In this document: in pieces, positions 1 to 9,653 of the stretch | Position numbering within the stretch: the stretch's first letter is position 1 | Layout: every line of letters starts with the position of its first letter | DNA from: Phaeobacter sp. | GTDB taxonomy: Bacteria; Pseudomonadota; Alphaproteobacteria; Rhodobacterales; Rhodobacteraceae | Reading direction: 5' to 3' | NCBI RefSeq assembly: GCF_022825805.1 | Contig: NZ_JAJDWC010000119.1 | Span: 17,250-81,249, forward strand | Length of the DNA: 64,000 bases | Notes under the pieces: generated by a model | What the model was told of the DNA's origin: nothing | Seen by the model: the letters and a program-made list of their open reading frames with translations, nothing else | Database searches by the model: none | Program-made: the position numbers and the translations under genes

Positions 1-316
1 GCGCCTTTTGCGCGTAGCCACCCCAATGGGCTTCGCCGACGCGCCAGCCGGTCAGCACAACTTTGTCGCCTGCCTTGTAACGATCATCCGAAGACGCCTC
101 GACGGTGCCCGCAAAATCGATACCCGGCACATGCGGGTACTTGCGCACCAGACCGCCGCCGGGACCAATGCAGAGCCCGTCCTTGTAGTTGACGGTGGAG
201 AAATCGACCGCGACGGTCACTTCGCCCTCGGGCAGTTGATCGACGCTCAGCTGCTCCACCGCGGCGGAGGTCTTGCCGCTTTCTTCGTCCTTGTTCACGA
301 CCAGTGCGTTGAACAT
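1..316 (-). CDS. acuI: Acryloyl-CoA reductase AcuI, partial (3' end off window)
   Basis: This is the N-terminal ~105 residues of a zinc-independent medium-chain dehydrogenase of the YhdH/AcuI type. The start MFNALVVNKDE, the segment STVNYKDGL and the segment PHVPGIDFAGTVE are typical of the GroES-like domain of this family. AcuI reduces acryloyl-CoA to propionyl-CoA with NADPH, detoxifying acrylate derived from DMSP. The ATG lies 12 bp downstream of the dmdA stop behind a GGGAGAG ribosome site, so it is the next gene of the dmdA operon. Position next to dmdA is the strongest argument for AcuI over other YhdH-like enzymes. The C-terminal cofactor domain is outside the window. Confidence 0.9.
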   Translation of the reverse strand, partial: MFNALVVNKDEESGKTSAAVEQLSVDQLPEGEVTVAVDFSTVNYKDGLCIGPGGGLVRKYPHVPGIDFAGTVEASSDDRYKAGDKVVLTGWRVGEAHWGGYAQKA

Positions 317-328
317 CCCATCTCTCCC

Positions 329-1417
329 TTATTTCCAGAATTTCGCATGTACCGTCGCCGCCCGCAGGCCGTCCGGTGTGTCCACCTCCAGCTTGGTGCC
401 CGCATCCCAATGGGAACGCGCGACCATGGCGATGGAGACGTTTGTTTTAAAGTCGGGCGACCATGTTGCGGTGGTCACCTGCCCGACCGTTTTGCCATCA
501 GCCAACAACGGCCAGGGCGCGGTGATCGGGGGGATCTCTCCGGCGATTTCAACCGGGCGGATCTGCTGTATGGGATCGCGGCGCGCGGCCAGACCCGCCT
601 TACCGATGTAGTCGCGCGGGGAATTGACGAATTTGCCCAGACCACATTCGTAGGGCGTGTTGTCGCGGGTCATGTCATTGCCGTAGCTGAGCAAACCACC
701 CTCCACACGCTCCATCGTGGATGGGCAGCCGGCGCGCACCTCCAGATCTTCGCCAGCGCGCATCAGCGCATCCCAGAGCGGCATGCCATAATCGCTGCCC
801 TCGACGTAGATTTCGAACCCGCCTTGCCTGGAGTACCCAGAGCGCGCCACCACAAAACTGGTGTCTTCAAAGGCCAGTCGTTTGTAGCGGAAAAACCGGA
901 TGTCGCGGACCTCTTCGCCAAAGACGCGGGCCATCAACGCATCCGATTTCGGTCCCTGCACCCCCAAGGGGCTGACGTCCGGCTCCCAGACGCGCACATC
1001 CAGCGCCAGCGTATCTGCCACGCCCAGAACATACTGGATGTAGTCGCTGTCTGCGACCGAGATCCAATAGTGATCATCCGCCAGCTTGACCAAGACGGGA
1101 TCGTTCAGCATCCCGCCATCCCGGTCGATGGCCGGCATGTAGTAGCACTGATCCACTGCCATCTTGTCGAGATCACGGGGGCTGATCATATCCAGCAACC
1201 GCCGCGCGTCCGGCCCCTGGACGGCAATCTGCCGTTCACAGGAGACATCCCAGACCTGCACATGGGCCTTCAGGTGGTGGTAGTCTTCCTCCTGGCTGGC
1301 AAAGACCGACGGCAGGATCATCCGGTTGTAAACCGTACAAACCGACATGCCTGCGGCCTCGACCCCGGCGGAAAACGGCGTGCGCCGCACCCGGCGCGAC
1401 GGGAAAATGGTCGCCAT
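329..1417 (-). CDS. dmdA: Dimethylsulfoniopropionate demethylase DmdA
   Basis: A 362-residue GcvT/aminomethyltransferase-fold protein. The N-terminus MATIFPSRRVRRTPFSAGVE and the segments VWDVSCERQ, SPRDLDKMA, YSRQGGFEIYVEGS and GNDMTRDNTPYECGLGKF match, from memory, the experimentally defined Ruegeria pomeroyi DmdA rather than glycine-cleavage T protein. It transfers a methyl group from DMSP to tetrahydrofolate, giving methylmercaptopropionate and 5-methyl-THF. It is the third gene of a four-gene unit: 13 bp downstream of the DUF1326 gene and 12 bp upstream of acuI. The length is normal for the family. The operon promoter is probably upstream of the DUF2182 gene, opposite the GntR regulator. 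Confidence 0.95.
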   Translation of the reverse strand: MATIFPSRRVRRTPFSAGVEAAGMSVCTVYNRMILPSVFASQEEDYHHLKAHVQVWDVSCERQIAVQGPDARRLLDMISPRDLDKMAVDQCYYMPAIDRDGGMLNDPVLVKLADDHYWISVADSDYIQYVLGVADTLALDVRVWEPDVSPLGVQGPKSDALMARVFGEEVRDIRFFRYKRLAFEDTSFVVARSGYSRQGGFEIYVEGSDYGMPLWDALMRAGEDLEVRAGCPSTMERVEGGLLSYGNDMTRDNTPYECGLGKFVNSPRDYIGKAGLAARRDPIQQIRPVEIAGEIPPITAPWPLLADGKTVGQVTTATWSPDFKTNVSIAMVARSHWDAGTKLEVDTPDGLRAATVHAKFWK

Positions 1418-1430
1418 TTAGTGCCCTTTC

Positions 1431-2063
1431 TCAGCGCGGACCATGCCAGTCGATCTGGCAGATTTCAGCGGAACGGTTTTCAAAGTCCCACACCCGACCA
1501 AAAGCGCGCACACGGCCTTTGGTGGCTTTGGCAACGGTGATGTCCGGGCCCATCCAATATTCGGTGTTGCTGACAACGATGTCCTTGCCATCCTTGCCTT
1601 CGACAGGAACAACGGCGCCTTGGATCTTCTTGCCCACCATCAGGCGGCGTTCCTTGCCTTCGGTTTCAAACACCACAGGCGCGCGCTCGGCGCCGAGGAA
1701 TTCGCTGACCAGAAGCGAGAACAGACCAGTGGTGCCGCGAGCGGCACCGGAGAAGATGTTGACCAACCCATCATACGCCGCCTCAGAGGCGCGCTCGTCG
1801 ATGAAGGCCGCCGCTTTCCAGTTACCGCGGCCCATGTTGCCCGGAATTTCAAGGAACAGCCCGACGTTCAAACCCGACAGGTCTTCGTCACCGTATTGTC
1901 CCTCATCAATGCGCACCCCGGCCCAGGCCTGACAGTGGCCTTCGGTCGGTGGGTGCTGGCCCAGCGACACAACGCAGGGGCAAAACACCGTGCAATTGCA
2001 GTTCAGGATCAGTTCGCCCTTGATGGTCCAAGGCACCGTGCCAACAGCAGCATCCAAAGCCAT
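1431..2063 (-). CDS. DUF1326 domain protein
   Basis: A 210-residue soluble protein of the DUF1326 family, no biochemical function established. After the segment WTIKGELILNCNCT comes a thiol cluster, Cys-x-Cys-(x)3-Cys-x-Cys, within residues ~22-31, which could bind a metal; that is inference. It has no signal peptide or membrane segment. It lies 22 bp downstream of the DUF2182 membrane protein gene, a frequent partner of DUF1326 in alphaproteobacteria, and 13 bp upstream of dmdA, so it is probably co-transcribed with the DMSP genes. No other enzyme family is suggested by the sequence. Confidence 0.85.
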   Translation of the reverse strand: MALDAAVGTVPWTIKGELILNCNCTVFCPCVVSLGQHPPTEGHCQAWAGVRIDEGQYGDEDLSGLNVGLFLEIPGNMGRGNWKAAAFIDERASEAAYDGLVNIFSGAARGTTGLFSLLVSEFLGAERAPVVFETEGKERRLMVGKKIQGAVVPVEGKDGKDIVVSNTEYWMGPDITVAKATKGRVRAFGRVWDFENRSAEICQIDWHGPR

Positions 2064-2085
2064 TTTACATTCTCCCTTTGTGATC

Positions 2086-2856
2086 TCAGATCAATGTGAG
2101 GCCGATCCAGGCGGACCAGCCCAGCAACACAACACCCAAGGGCCGCGTCAGGTAGCGGCCCAGATCGGGCAGTTTTTCGAAAGCCATAATCAGCGTGGCG
2201 AGCCCCATGAAGGCCACGTTCATGACGCCACCAACGAAGGCGAGCAGCATCAGCGCCCAACAGCAGCCCAGACACACCAGCCCAAGACGCAGCCCATTGC
2301 GGAACGCGCCCTCATCCCAATGCTGCATGAAGAACACCAGCGGGCGGCGACATTTGCTGAGACAGGCTTCTTTGGCATCGGAGAACTGATAGAGCCCTGC
2401 GATCAGCAGCAGACCCGCACTCAGCCCCGCTGAAAGACTGTCACCAAACGCCGAAATCAGCCCCAATCCAAACAGCAGCATCTGCAAACCCGCCGCGACC
2501 AGTGAAAAGACGAACCAGACCAGCAGATAGCCACCGACCAGATCCCAAAACCGCGTGTCTGGTGCCGCATGGCTAAGATCATCATAGGTGGCAAAAGCAG
2601 GCAGCGCGGTCGGCGCCATCATCGCCGCCGACATCAGCGCCCACATCAACACAACACGCAGATAGCCCGCCGCATCCGGGGTCATGGTGCAAAGGTCGCG
2701 CCAGAAATCAGCGCCATAGACGCGGCTGAAATCCCGCATCTCCTGCGGTACCGCCATCAGATACAGCACCAGCCAGCAGGCCAGGATACCGGAAAACAGT
2801 CCCAGCCAGTGCCAGCCATGCATCAGGCGGATCTTTTGAGCGAGAAGTGTTTTCAT
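2086..2856 (-). CDS. DUF2182 integral membrane protein
   Basis: A 256-residue polytopic protein with about six hydrophobic helices, including one at residues ~17-35. It carries a cytoplasmic-looking Cys motif CLSKCRRPLVF at ~165-175 and a Cys-rich helix VCLGCCWALM. The MMAPTALP segment near residue 78 is typical of the DUF2182 (COG5486) predicted metal-binding membrane proteins. The start ATG has GGAG 6 bp upstream. It is the first gene of the DUF2182-DUF1326-dmdA-acuI unit, so the dmdA promoter should lie upstream of it, opposite the GntR gene. Function unknown; transport or thiol/metal handling linked to sulfur catabolism is a guess from context. Confidence 0.85.
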   Translation of the reverse strand: MKTLLAQKIRLMHGWHWLGLFSGILACWLVLYLMAVPQEMRDFSRVYGADFWRDLCTMTPDAAGYLRVVLMWALMSAAMMAPTALPAFATYDDLSHAAPDTRFWDLVGGYLLVWFVFSLVAAGLQMLLFGLGLISAFGDSLSAGLSAGLLLIAGLYQFSDAKEACLSKCRRPLVFFMQHWDEGAFRNGLRLGLVCLGCCWALMLLAFVGGVMNVAFMGLATLIMAFEKLPDLGRYLTRPLGVVLLGWSAWIGLTLI

Positions 2857-2943
2857 CTGCGGCTCCGTCTGTGAGGTCGGTTGCGGATGCGGTTACCAGC
2901 ATGAGCGGCTTGTTCTGGGCCGACTCAACTCTTAAGAAGGAAA

Positions 2944-2967
2944 TGTCAGACTTTTAAATGTCTGACA
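2944..2967. promoter_or_regulatory. Perfect inverted repeat, candidate GntR operator
   Basis: The arms TGTCAGAC and GTCTGACA are perfect complements separated by 8 bp. The right arm with its flanking T forms TGTCTGACA, a palindrome of the kind bound by FadR/FCD-type GntR regulators (TNGTNNNACNA class). It sits 30 bp upstream of the gntR ATG and about 90 bp upstream of the divergent DUF2182-dmdA operon, so it is well placed to control both. Binding is inferred, not shown. Confidence 0.6.
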
Positions 2968-2996
2968 AATGATTTTTGCAATTGCGGACCCACGTC

Positions 2997-3761
2997 ATGA
3001 AGCTCGATCCCAACAGCGCGGCGGATCTTTCTGCCCAAATTGCCCAGGCCATCCGCGATGCGATAGTGGCCGGTGACTTGATTGTCGACGAACGGCTGCC
3101 GTCGGAAACCGAACTGTCCGATCAGTTTCAAGTGTCCCGTCCCACCGTGCGCGAGGCGCTGAAACGACTGGCCGCGCAATCGCTGATCCGCACCCAGAGG
3201 GGGGCAACGGGGGGCGCTTTTGTGAACCGTTTGAACTACGAAGACGCCTATTCGCAGCAGATCACCACCTCCACTCTGCTGCTGAGCATGAATGCCGTGA
3301 GTTTCGATACCGCCTGCGAAGCCCGTTACGCGCTGGAGCGGGCCTGTGCGCCATTGTCGGCGTCTCGGCGCAATGCGGATCAATTGGCCACCATGCGGGC
3401 GGAGATTTTTCGCCAGGGGCAGCCTGGGCTGACCGATGAGGCTTTTTGTGCGTCGGATGTGGCGTTTCACCGGGCGTTGGTCGATGGCGCGGGCAACCCG
3501 GTGTTGTCCTATCAATTGGCTGGCGCTGTTGAGGCGATGCAGCCGCTGATGAATATGATCACTTTCACCGCCCGGGACCGCCAGATCATTCTTGCGCTGC
3601 ACAGCCGGATTGCGGATGCGATCGAGGCAGGTGACGGCACCGCCGCCGTCGAAGGCCTGAGCGCGCTGGAGGAAGAAACCCGCGCGCTGGCGGCTGCAGT
3701 GTTTGCGGCGCGCTCCAAGCGCGCATCAGAGCCGGCTCCAGCAGAGCCTTCGGCGCACTAG
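2997..3761 (+). CDS. FadR-family (FCD) GntR transcriptional regulator
   Basis: A 254-residue regulator with an N-terminal winged helix: GDLIVDERLPSETELSDQFQ, then VSRPTVREALKRLAAQ at ~45-60. It has a C-terminal all-helical FCD ligand domain that includes FHRALVDGAGNPVLS. The ATG at 2997 is chosen over an upstream TTG at 2976 because the N-terminus then matches family usage. It is divergent from the DUF2182-DUF1326-dmdA-acuI unit with a perfect inverted repeat in the shared region, so control of DMSP demethylation is likely; a GntR gene also neighbours dmdA in other roseobacters. The ligand is unknown. Confidence 0.88.
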   Translation: MKLDPNSAADLSAQIAQAIRDAIVAGDLIVDERLPSETELSDQFQVSRPTVREALKRLAAQSLIRTQRGATGGAFVNRLNYEDAYSQQITTSTLLLSMNAVSFDTACEARYALERACAPLSASRRNADQLATMRAEIFRQGQPGLTDEAFCASDVAFHRALVDGAGNPVLSYQLAGAVEAMQPLMNMITFTARDRQIILALHSRIADAIEAGDGTAAVEGLSALEEETRALAAAVFAARSKRASEPAPAEPSAH

Positions 3762-3817
3762 CCTGCGCAGGCATCGGAAAACAGACCAGAATTCCACCGC
3801 TTTGGCGGTTCCCCTCT

Positions 3818-3845
3818 TTGCTTTCGCGAACGGCGCGCATATATA
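3818..3845 (+). promoter_or_regulatory. Candidate sigma70-type promoter of ssrA
   Basis: TTGCTT and TATATA are separated by 16 bp, ending about 7-10 bp before the predicted 5' end of the acceptor piece of the tmRNA. This is a good match to a housekeeping promoter for a stable RNA. The exact start site was not determined. Confidence 0.5.
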
Positions 3846-3849
3846 GGGG

Positions 3850-4195
3850 TTGTTCTTCGGAACTATGGACATAAACGCGCTCGTAATAAGCGGATCGGAC
3901 CCGGGGGCGGTACCCGGCGGCTCCACCAAAACACCACTGGGGTGTCCTTCGTTTGGGGATATTTTCAGGTTCTGGGGGCCGAAACAGGATCGACGAACGT
4001 CTAAAGGAGTTAGCTTTGTCTCGGCTGTCTGCCACCGTTACCGGCGAAACTAGTACAATTGCAAACGACAATCGTGCTCCGGTTGCTCTGGCTGCGTAAG
4101 CAGTCCGAGTCGAACCGACTTTAAGCCCTAGCGCCTAGCCGCGTTAGGCGGGGTTCGCAGGTACCTGGCAACAGAAACCTGCACTTTCCCCTACC
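3850..4195 (+). ncRNA. ssrA: Circularly permuted two-piece tmRNA (alpha type)
   Basis: The acceptor piece comes first and ends with encoded CCA at 3926-3928. The coding piece starts at 3975 with GGGGCCG, which pairs with CGGCTCC (3918-3924) to give a 7-bp acceptor stem. Its third pair is G-U, the alanine identity element. The tag frame at 4061-4099 begins at resume codon GCA and encodes ANDNRAPVALAA followed by TAA. About 46 bp of spacer (3929-3974) separates the pieces and is presumably removed by processing. GC-rich stems after the tag are consistent with pseudoknots. The outer ends are approximate. tmRNA rescues stalled ribosomes and tags nascent chains for ClpXP. Confidence 0.95.
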
Positions 4196-4281
4196 TTCTC
4201 GTCTAACTGCTCTGCCCCAGTTTGGTCCCGCTTGCGCTGGATCGCCCCTACTGGGCTGCCGCAGCACCATGAACGCGGAAA

Positions 4282-4306
4282 GATCCGGACCGTTATGGCC
4301 CGGATC
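4282..4306. terminator. Inverted repeat between ssrA and hutU
   Basis: GATCCGG and CCGGATC flank an 11-bp loop. On the minus strand the hairpin is followed by TCTTTCC, so it could end hutIHGU transcription. It could also mark the end of the ssrA transcript. The T-tract is weak, so terminator function is tentative. Confidence 0.4.
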
Positions 4307-4365
4307 CGATCTTGATGCTCTATTTGGCGATCTGGGACACCCTGCCCCTACAAGACGCCCTGCCC

Positions 4366-6045
4366 TTACAGAATGGCAGGCAGGTTCAGATCGTGCTCTT
4401 TGGCGCAATCGCGCGCGATGTAATAGCCCGCATCAGCGTGGCGCATCACGCCGGTGGCCGGATCGTTCCACAACACGCGCGCAATACGCCGGTCGGCATC
4501 TTCCGTGCCGTCACAGCAAATGACCACGCCCGAATGCTGCGAAAAGCCCATGCCCACACCGCCACCGTGATGCAGCGAAACCCAGGTCGCACCTGATGCG
4601 GTGTTCAACAGCGCATTGAGCAGCGGCCAATCCGACACGGCGTCAGAGCCATCTTTCATCGCCTCGGTTTCGCGGTTGGGTGACGCAACAGAGCCAGAAT
4701 CCAGATGATCACGGCCGATCACCACGGGCGCAGACAATTCGCCGTTGCGCACCATTTCGTTGAACGCCAGTCCCGCCTTGTGCCGGTCGCCGAGACCGAT
4801 CCAGCAGATCCGCGCAGGCAGCCCCTGAAACGCGATGCGTTCCTGCGCCATGTCAAGCCAGCGGTGAAGATGCTGATTGTCCGGGAACAGCTCTTTCATT
4901 TTGGCGTCTGTCTTGCGGATATCCTCGGGATCGCCCGACAGCGCGGCCCAGCGGAACGGGCCAATGCCACGGCAGAACAGCGGGCGGATGTAGGCAGGCA
5001 CAAACCCCGGGAAGGCAAAGGCGTTCTCGAACCCTTCGTCCTGGGCCACCTGCCGGATGTTGTTGCCGTAATCCAAGGTTGGTACGCCCGCGTTCCAGAA
5101 ATCCACCATGGCCTCGACGTGGGTGCGCATGGCCATGCGAGCCTCGCGTTCCACCCGTTTCGGGTCCTGTTCACGGGCCTCGCGCCATTGCGCCATGCTC
5201 CAGCCGATAGGCAGATAGCCGTTGATCGGATCATGGGCCGATGTCTGGTCTGTCACGATGTCGGGCCGCAGACCGCCCGCCTGCATCCGGCGATAGATCT
5301 CTGGGAAAATCTCTGCCGCGTTGCCAAGAAGCCCGACCGATTTCGCCTCCCCCGCAGCGGTCCACCGCTCGATCATCGCCAGCGCCTCGTCCAGCGTTTC
5401 GGCTTTTTCGTCTAGATATTTGGTGCGCAGGCGGAAATCGATGCTGTCAGGGTTGCATTCGACCGCCAAGCAGCTGGCCCCGGCAAACACCGCCGCAAGA
5501 GGCTGCGCGCCCCCCATGCCACCCAGACCACCGGTGAGAATCCATTTGCCACTCAGATCACCGCCGTAGTGCTGGCGACCTGCCTCGGCAAAGGTTTCAT
5601 AGGTGCCCTGCACAATGCCCTGGGTGCCGATGTAGATCCAGGAACCAGCGGTCATCTGGCCGTACATCATGAGCCCTTTTTTATCGAGCTCGTTGAAATG
5701 ATCCCAGTTGGCCCAATGCGGCACCAGATTGGAGTTGGCGATCAGCACGCGCGGCGCGTCCTTATGCGTCTGGAACACGCCCACCGGTTTGCCGGATTGC
5801 ACCAGCAATGTCTGGTCTTCGTCCAGCTCTTTCAGGCTGGAGACAATCTGGTCGAAATCCTGCCAGGTTCGTGCGGCGCGACCAATGCCGCCATAGACCA
5901 CGAGTTCATGCGGGTTTTCCGCCACATCGGGATGCAGGTTGTTCATCATCATGCGCAGCGGCGCCTCTGTCACCCAATGTTTGGTGGTCAGCTCCGGGCC
6001 GGTGGGCGGAAAGATATCACGGGTGTTCTTGCGGGGATCACTCAT
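4366..6045 (-). CDS. hutU: Urocanate hydratase
   Basis: A 559-residue protein, full length for urocanase, starting [20 protein letters not shown]. It carries the conserved [54 protein letters not shown] (NAD-binding) and [13 protein letters not shown] segments. Family members bind NAD+ tightly and convert urocanate to 4-imidazolone-5-propionate, the second step of histidine breakdown. Its ATG overlaps the hutG stop as ATGA, so it is translationally coupled as the last gene of hutI-hutH-hutG-hutU. Confidence 0.97.
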   Translation of the reverse strand: MSDPRKNTRDIFPPTGPELTTKHWVTEAPLRMMMNNLHPDVAENPHELVVYGGIGRAARTWQDFDQIVSSLKELDEDQTLLVQSGKPVGVFQTHKDAPRVLIANSNLVPHWANWDHFNELDKKGLMMYGQMTAGSWIYIGTQGIVQGTYETFAEAGRQHYGGDLSGKWILTGGLGGMGGAQPLAAVFAGASCLAVECNPDSIDFRLRTKYLDEKAETLDEALAMIERWTAAGEAKSVGLLGNAAEIFPEIYRRMQAGGLRPDIVTDQTSAHDPINGYLPIGWSMAQWREAREQDPKRVEREARMAMRTHVEAMVDFWNAGVPTLDYGNNIRQVAQDEGFENAFAFPGFVPAYIRPLFCRGIGPFRWAALSGDPEDIRKTDAKMKELFPDNQHLHRWLDMAQERIAFQGLPARICWIGLGDRHKAGLAFNEMVRNGELSAPVVIGRDHLDSGSVASPNRETEAMKDGSDAVSDWPLLNALLNTASGATWVSLHHGGGVGMGFSQHSGVVICCDGTEDADRRIARVLWNDPATGVMRHADAGYYIARDCAKEHDLNLPAIL

Positions 6046-6833
6046 GCGGAGGGTCTCCAGTTCTGCAGATCGGTGAGAATACGGGCGAGTGTTTGGCGCA
6101 GCCGGTCAGCGCGCTCGGGGCGATAGGTCCAGGGCGGGTGTTCGTCGCAATATGTGGCCTGGGCGAGCTCCATCTGAATGGCATGCACGCCGGATGCGGG
6201 GCGACCATAGTGACGGGTGGTCCATCCCCCTTTGAAGCGGCCGTTGATCACGGATGTATAGCCGTCGGCCTGTTCGCAGTACTGCGCCACCAGCTGTTCC
6301 AGCGCAGGATCACAGGTCTGGCCCAGATTGGTGCCGATGCTGAAATCCGGCAATCGGCCCTCGAACAGGAACGGGATGCGGCCACGAATGGAATGGCAAT
6401 CATAGAGAATGGCAAAGCCGTGGCGCGCCTTCACCCGATCAATCTGGGCCTCTAGCGCTGCGTGATAGGGCGTGTGATACGCCTCGCAGAGCGTTGCGGT
6501 TTCTGCCGCATTGGGTTCAAATCCGGGTTGCCACATCGGTCGCCCATCAAAATCGGTCTGCGGCACCAATGTGGTGGTGTTCTGCCCCGGATAGAGTGAA
6601 ACCCCAGCGGGGTCGCGATTGGCATCCACGACATAGCGGTGCACATGGGAGCGCACGATGGTCACATCCTCGACCAGCCCGTCATACAGCTGTGCGATGT
6701 GCCAATCGGTATCAGCAAGCTGCCGACCATTCTCATTCAGCCGGTCCGCGATCTCTGTGGGCACATAGGTCCCGCCATGGGACTGCCCCAAGATCAGCGG
6801 GCTATCGCCTTCGATACATTCAAAAACCTGCAT
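6042..6833 (-). CDS. hutG: N-formylglutamate deformylase
   Basis: A 263-residue member of the N-formylglutamate amidohydrolase family. Metal-site segments are visible: SHGGTYVP near residue 20, DTDWHI, the DANRDP motif and [16 protein letters not shown]. It hydrolyses N-formylglutamate to formate and glutamate, the last step of the branch that uses HutF. The ATG at 6833 overlaps the hutH stop as TGATG; two GTG codons lie just upstream (6839, 6836) as alternative starts. Its stop overlaps the hutU ATG. HutF in this locus together with this enzyme indicates the five-step, ammonia-plus-formate route of histidine degradation. Confidence 0.94.
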   Translation of the reverse strand: MQVFECIEGDSPLILGQSHGGTYVPTEIADRLNENGRQLADTDWHIAQLYDGLVEDVTIVRSHVHRYVVDANRDPAGVSLYPGQNTTTLVPQTDFDGRPMWQPGFEPNAAETATLCEAYHTPYHAALEAQIDRVKARHGFAILYDCHSIRGRIPFLFEGRLPDFSIGTNLGQTCDPALEQLVAQYCEQADGYTSVINGRFKGGWTTRHYGRPASGVHAIQMELAQATYCDEHPPWTYRPERADRLRQTLARILTDLQNWRPSA

Positions 6834-8368
6834 CACCACAACTCCGGCAGATCTGCGCTCACGCAGCCCATCAGCGTGCCTGACGCCACCAGATCATGCG
6901 CGGCATCAAGATCCGGTGCCATGAACCTGTCGTCGCCCAGTGCCGGGACCTGCTGCCGCAACTGGGCCAGAACCCCCTGCAAGGCGGGGCTGGTCAACAG
7001 CGGCGCACGGAACTCCACGCCCTGCGCGGCGCAGAGCAATTCGACGCCCAGAATATGGTTGAGATTGTCGACCATAACCGACAGGCGCCGCGCACCATGT
7101 GCGGCCATGGAGACATGATCTTCCTGGTTGGCAGAGGTGGGCGTCGAGTCCGTCACGCAGGGGTTGGCGAGATGCTTGTTCTCGCTCATCAGCGCGGCGG
7201 TTGTGACCTCTGCGATCATCAGACCGGAATTCAAGCCCGGTTTGGGGGTCAGGAACGGTGGCAAATCATGGCTAAGCGCCGGATCCACCATCAAGGCGAT
7301 CCGCCGCTGGGCAATGGCACCGATTTCCGACAGAGCAAGCGCCATCATATCCGCAGCAAATCCAACGGGTTCGGCATGAAAGTTACCGCCAGAGACGATG
7401 GCGCCATCCTCTGTCAGAACCAATGGGTTGTCGGTGGCTGCATTGGCTTCGATCAGCAGGGTGTCGGCGGCTTTGCGCAACACATCCATCGCAGCACCCG
7501 TGACCTGCGGCTGGCAACGGATGCAATAGGGATCCTGCACCCGGCTGTCGCCGTCTCGGTGGCTCTCGCGGATGGCAGAGCCAGACAGGATGCTGCGCAT
7601 GGCCTGGGCCGCTTCGATCTGACCTTGATGTCCGCGCAGCGCATGGATCTGCGGATGAAGCGGCGCGGTCGATCCCATGATGGCGTCAGTGGACAGGGCC
7701 GAGACAACCAGCGCGTTGCAGGCCGCACGCCAGGCGCCGAACATCCCGGCCAGGGCATAGGCGGTGGAAAACTGGGTGCCATTGATGAAGGCCAGACCCT
7801 CTTTGGGGCCCAGTTCGATCGGGCTCAGGCCTGCCTGCTTCAACGCCTCTGCCGCGGGCATGACCGTGCCCTGAAACTCTGCTTCGCCTTCGCCGATCAT
7901 CGCGGCGGTCATATGCGACAGCGGTGCGAGATCACCGGAGGCCCCAACCGACCCTTTGGCCGGAACAACCGGGGTCACCCCGGCAGCGAGCATGTCCTGC
8001 AACAATGCGATGCGCGACCAGCCCACCCCGGATGCGCCGCGACCAAAAGAGATCAGCTTCAACACCATCATCAGGCGCACAACGGCGCGCGGCATGGCTG
8101 GACCGACGCCGCAGCAATGGGACAAGATCAAATTGCGCTGCAGCGTTGCGGTGTCTTCCGGTGCGATCTTGACGCTGGCGAGTTTGCCAAATCCGGTGTT
8201 GACGCCATAGACAGGGGCGGTCGCGGCAGCGGCCTTTGCCACCTGCGCAGCGGCGGCGTCGACCGCGGCGCGGCAGTCATCGTCCAACACCACAGGGCAT
8301 TCGTCGCGATACACGCGCTCCAGCTGCTCCAGCGTAACCTGACCAGGGCAAAGAATAAGAGCCGTCAC
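6833..8368 (-). CDS. hutH: Histidine ammonia-lyase
   Basis: A 511-residue aromatic amino-acid lyase. The Ala-Ser-Gly triad that cyclises to the MIO cofactor is in [14 protein letters not shown] at residues ~143-145, and YGVNTGFG is at ~54-61. It deaminates histidine to urocanate. The GTG start at 8368 is chosen because it overlaps the hutI stop as GTGA, because it gives the usual family length, and because the longer upstream extension reads through hutI. The stop overlaps hutG. It is the second gene of the leftward hut operon. Confidence 0.96.
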   Translation of the reverse strand: MTALILCPGQVTLEQLERVYRDECPVVLDDDCRAAVDAAAAQVAKAAAATAPVYGVNTGFGKLASVKIAPEDTATLQRNLILSHCCGVGPAMPRAVVRLMMVLKLISFGRGASGVGWSRIALLQDMLAAGVTPVVPAKGSVGASGDLAPLSHMTAAMIGEGEAEFQGTVMPAAEALKQAGLSPIELGPKEGLAFINGTQFSTAYALAGMFGAWRAACNALVVSALSTDAIMGSTAPLHPQIHALRGHQGQIEAAQAMRSILSGSAIRESHRDGDSRVQDPYCIRCQPQVTGAAMDVLRKAADTLLIEANAATDNPLVLTEDGAIVSGGNFHAEPVGFAADMMALALSEIGAIAQRRIALMVDPALSHDLPPFLTPKPGLNSGLMIAEVTTAALMSENKHLANPCVTDSTPTSANQEDHVSMAAHGARRLSVMVDNLNHILGVELLCAAQGVEFRAPLLTSPALQGVLAQLRQQVPALGDDRFMAPDLDAAHDLVASGTLMGCVSADLPELW

Positions 8369-9573
8369 TTTATGTCTCCGAAAATGCGTTGATGAAGAGG
8401 GTTGAACCCAATGCGATAGGCCAGCTCTGCCGGATGAAAGACCGACCAGATGGCAAGATCTGCAATATTGCCCGCCGCCAGCGTGCCAAGATCCGACAGC
8501 CCCAAGGCCTGGGCGGCGTTGCGGGTGACGCCTGCCAGCGCTTCCTCCGGCGTGAGCCGAAACAGGGTGCAACCCATGTTCATCGCCATCAGCAGCGAGG
8601 CGAGCGGCGCAGAGCCCGGATTGCAATCAGTCGCCAGCGCCATCGCCACATTCTGTTTGCGCAACAGGTCCACAGGCGGCAGGCAGGTCTCCCGCAGGGT
8701 GTAGAACGCACCAGGCAACAGCGTGGCAACGGTGCCGCTGGCGGCAAGTGCGGCCACCCCGTCGGCGTCGAGATATTCCAAGTGATCCACAGACAGCGCG
8801 CCATAGCTGGCAGCCAGCTGCGCCCCGCCCAAGTTGGACAGCTGTTCAGCGTGCAATTTGACCGGCAGTCCGAGATCACGGGCCAGATCAAACACGCGGG
8901 CGATTTGCTCAAGGGAAAATGCAATGCCCTCACAAAATCCGTCCACCGCATCAACCAACCCCTCGTCATGGGCCTGCTGCAATCCGGGCAACACCACCTG
9001 GTCAATGTAGTCATCGGCCCGTCCAGCAAACTCCGGCGGGACGGCATGCGCTGCCAAATAGCTGGTCACGATACGCACGGGACGCAGCTGCGCCAATCTG
9101 CGCGCGGCGCGCAGCATGGTCAATTCCGCCGCAATCGAAAGCCCGTAGCCGGATTTGACCTCCAGCGTTGTGACGCCTTCGGCGATCATCGCATCAAGCC
9201 GTGGCAAAGCCTGAGCGATCAGATCTTCTTCGCTGGCGGCACGTGTGGCCTGCACCGTTGACAGGATCCCTCCGCCTGCTCGGGCGACCTCTTCGTAGGA
9301 GGCACCATTCAAACGCAGCTCAAACTCTGCGGCGCGGTGACCACCATGAACGATATGCGTGTGCGCGTCGATCAAAGCCGGGGTCAGCAGCCGCCCCTCC
9401 AGATCGACGCGCTGCGCATCTGCATACGGCTCAGGCAGATCCACAAAGGCCCCAACCCAAAGGATCCGCCCGTCACAGACGACCAATGCAGCCCCCTGCA
9501 TCAGCCCATACGGCGTGTCGCCAGCTGCCATCGTGGCAATCGGACCACCATGATAGACCACAAAACCTGCCAT
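8365..9573 (-). CDS. hutI: Imidazolonepropionase
   Basis: A 402-residue amidohydrolase-superfamily protein. [19 protein letters not shown] holds the HxH metal site. Later come [14 protein letters not shown] and the [11 protein letters not shown] segment typical of imidazolonepropionase. It hydrolyses imidazolonepropionate to N-formimidoylglutamate. The start [10 protein letters not shown] (9573) has GGAG about 9 bp upstream and is preferred over an ATG six codons earlier. It is the first gene of hutI-H-G-U, divergent from hutF with the operator at 9628-9643 between them. The stop overlaps the hutH GTG. Confidence 0.95.
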   Translation of the reverse strand: MAGFVVYHGGPIATMAAGDTPYGLMQGAALVVCDGRILWVGAFVDLPEPYADAQRVDLEGRLLTPALIDAHTHIVHGGHRAAEFELRLNGASYEEVARAGGGILSTVQATRAASEEDLIAQALPRLDAMIAEGVTTLEVKSGYGLSIAAELTMLRAARRLAQLRPVRIVTSYLAAHAVPPEFAGRADDYIDQVVLPGLQQAHDEGLVDAVDGFCEGIAFSLEQIARVFDLARDLGLPVKLHAEQLSNLGGAQLAASYGALSVDHLEYLDADGVAALAASGTVATLLPGAFYTLRETCLPPVDLLRKQNVAMALATDCNPGSAPLASLLMAMNMGCTLFRLTPEEALAGVTRNAAQALGLSDLGTLAAGNIADLAIWSVFHPAELAYRIGFNPLHQRIFGDIK

Positions 9574-9627
9574 ATCCGGACACTCCTGCATTGTGTGCTT
9601 TAGATTTCAGGTATATTCTTTAATTGT

Positions 9628-9643
9628 TTTTGTCTACACAAAA
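9628..9643. promoter_or_regulatory. Candidate HutC operator
   Basis: TTTTGTCTACACAAAA is a perfect inverted repeat of 6-bp arms around CTAC. It resembles the TTGTATATACAA-type sites bound by HutC repressors. It lies in the AT-rich space between divergent hutI and hutF, 10 bp before the hutF ATG, so bound repressor would block both directions. Urocanate would be the expected inducer, by family knowledge. Confidence 0.65.
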
Positions 9644-9653
9644 GAGAAGTCAC

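Noticed and set aside
8..1540. 510-codon plus-strand frame at the left edge
   Set aside because: It is the reverse of acuI/dmdA and has no recognisable domain.
3850..4053. 67-codon plus-strand frame
   Set aside because: It lies entirely within the ssrA RNA gene.
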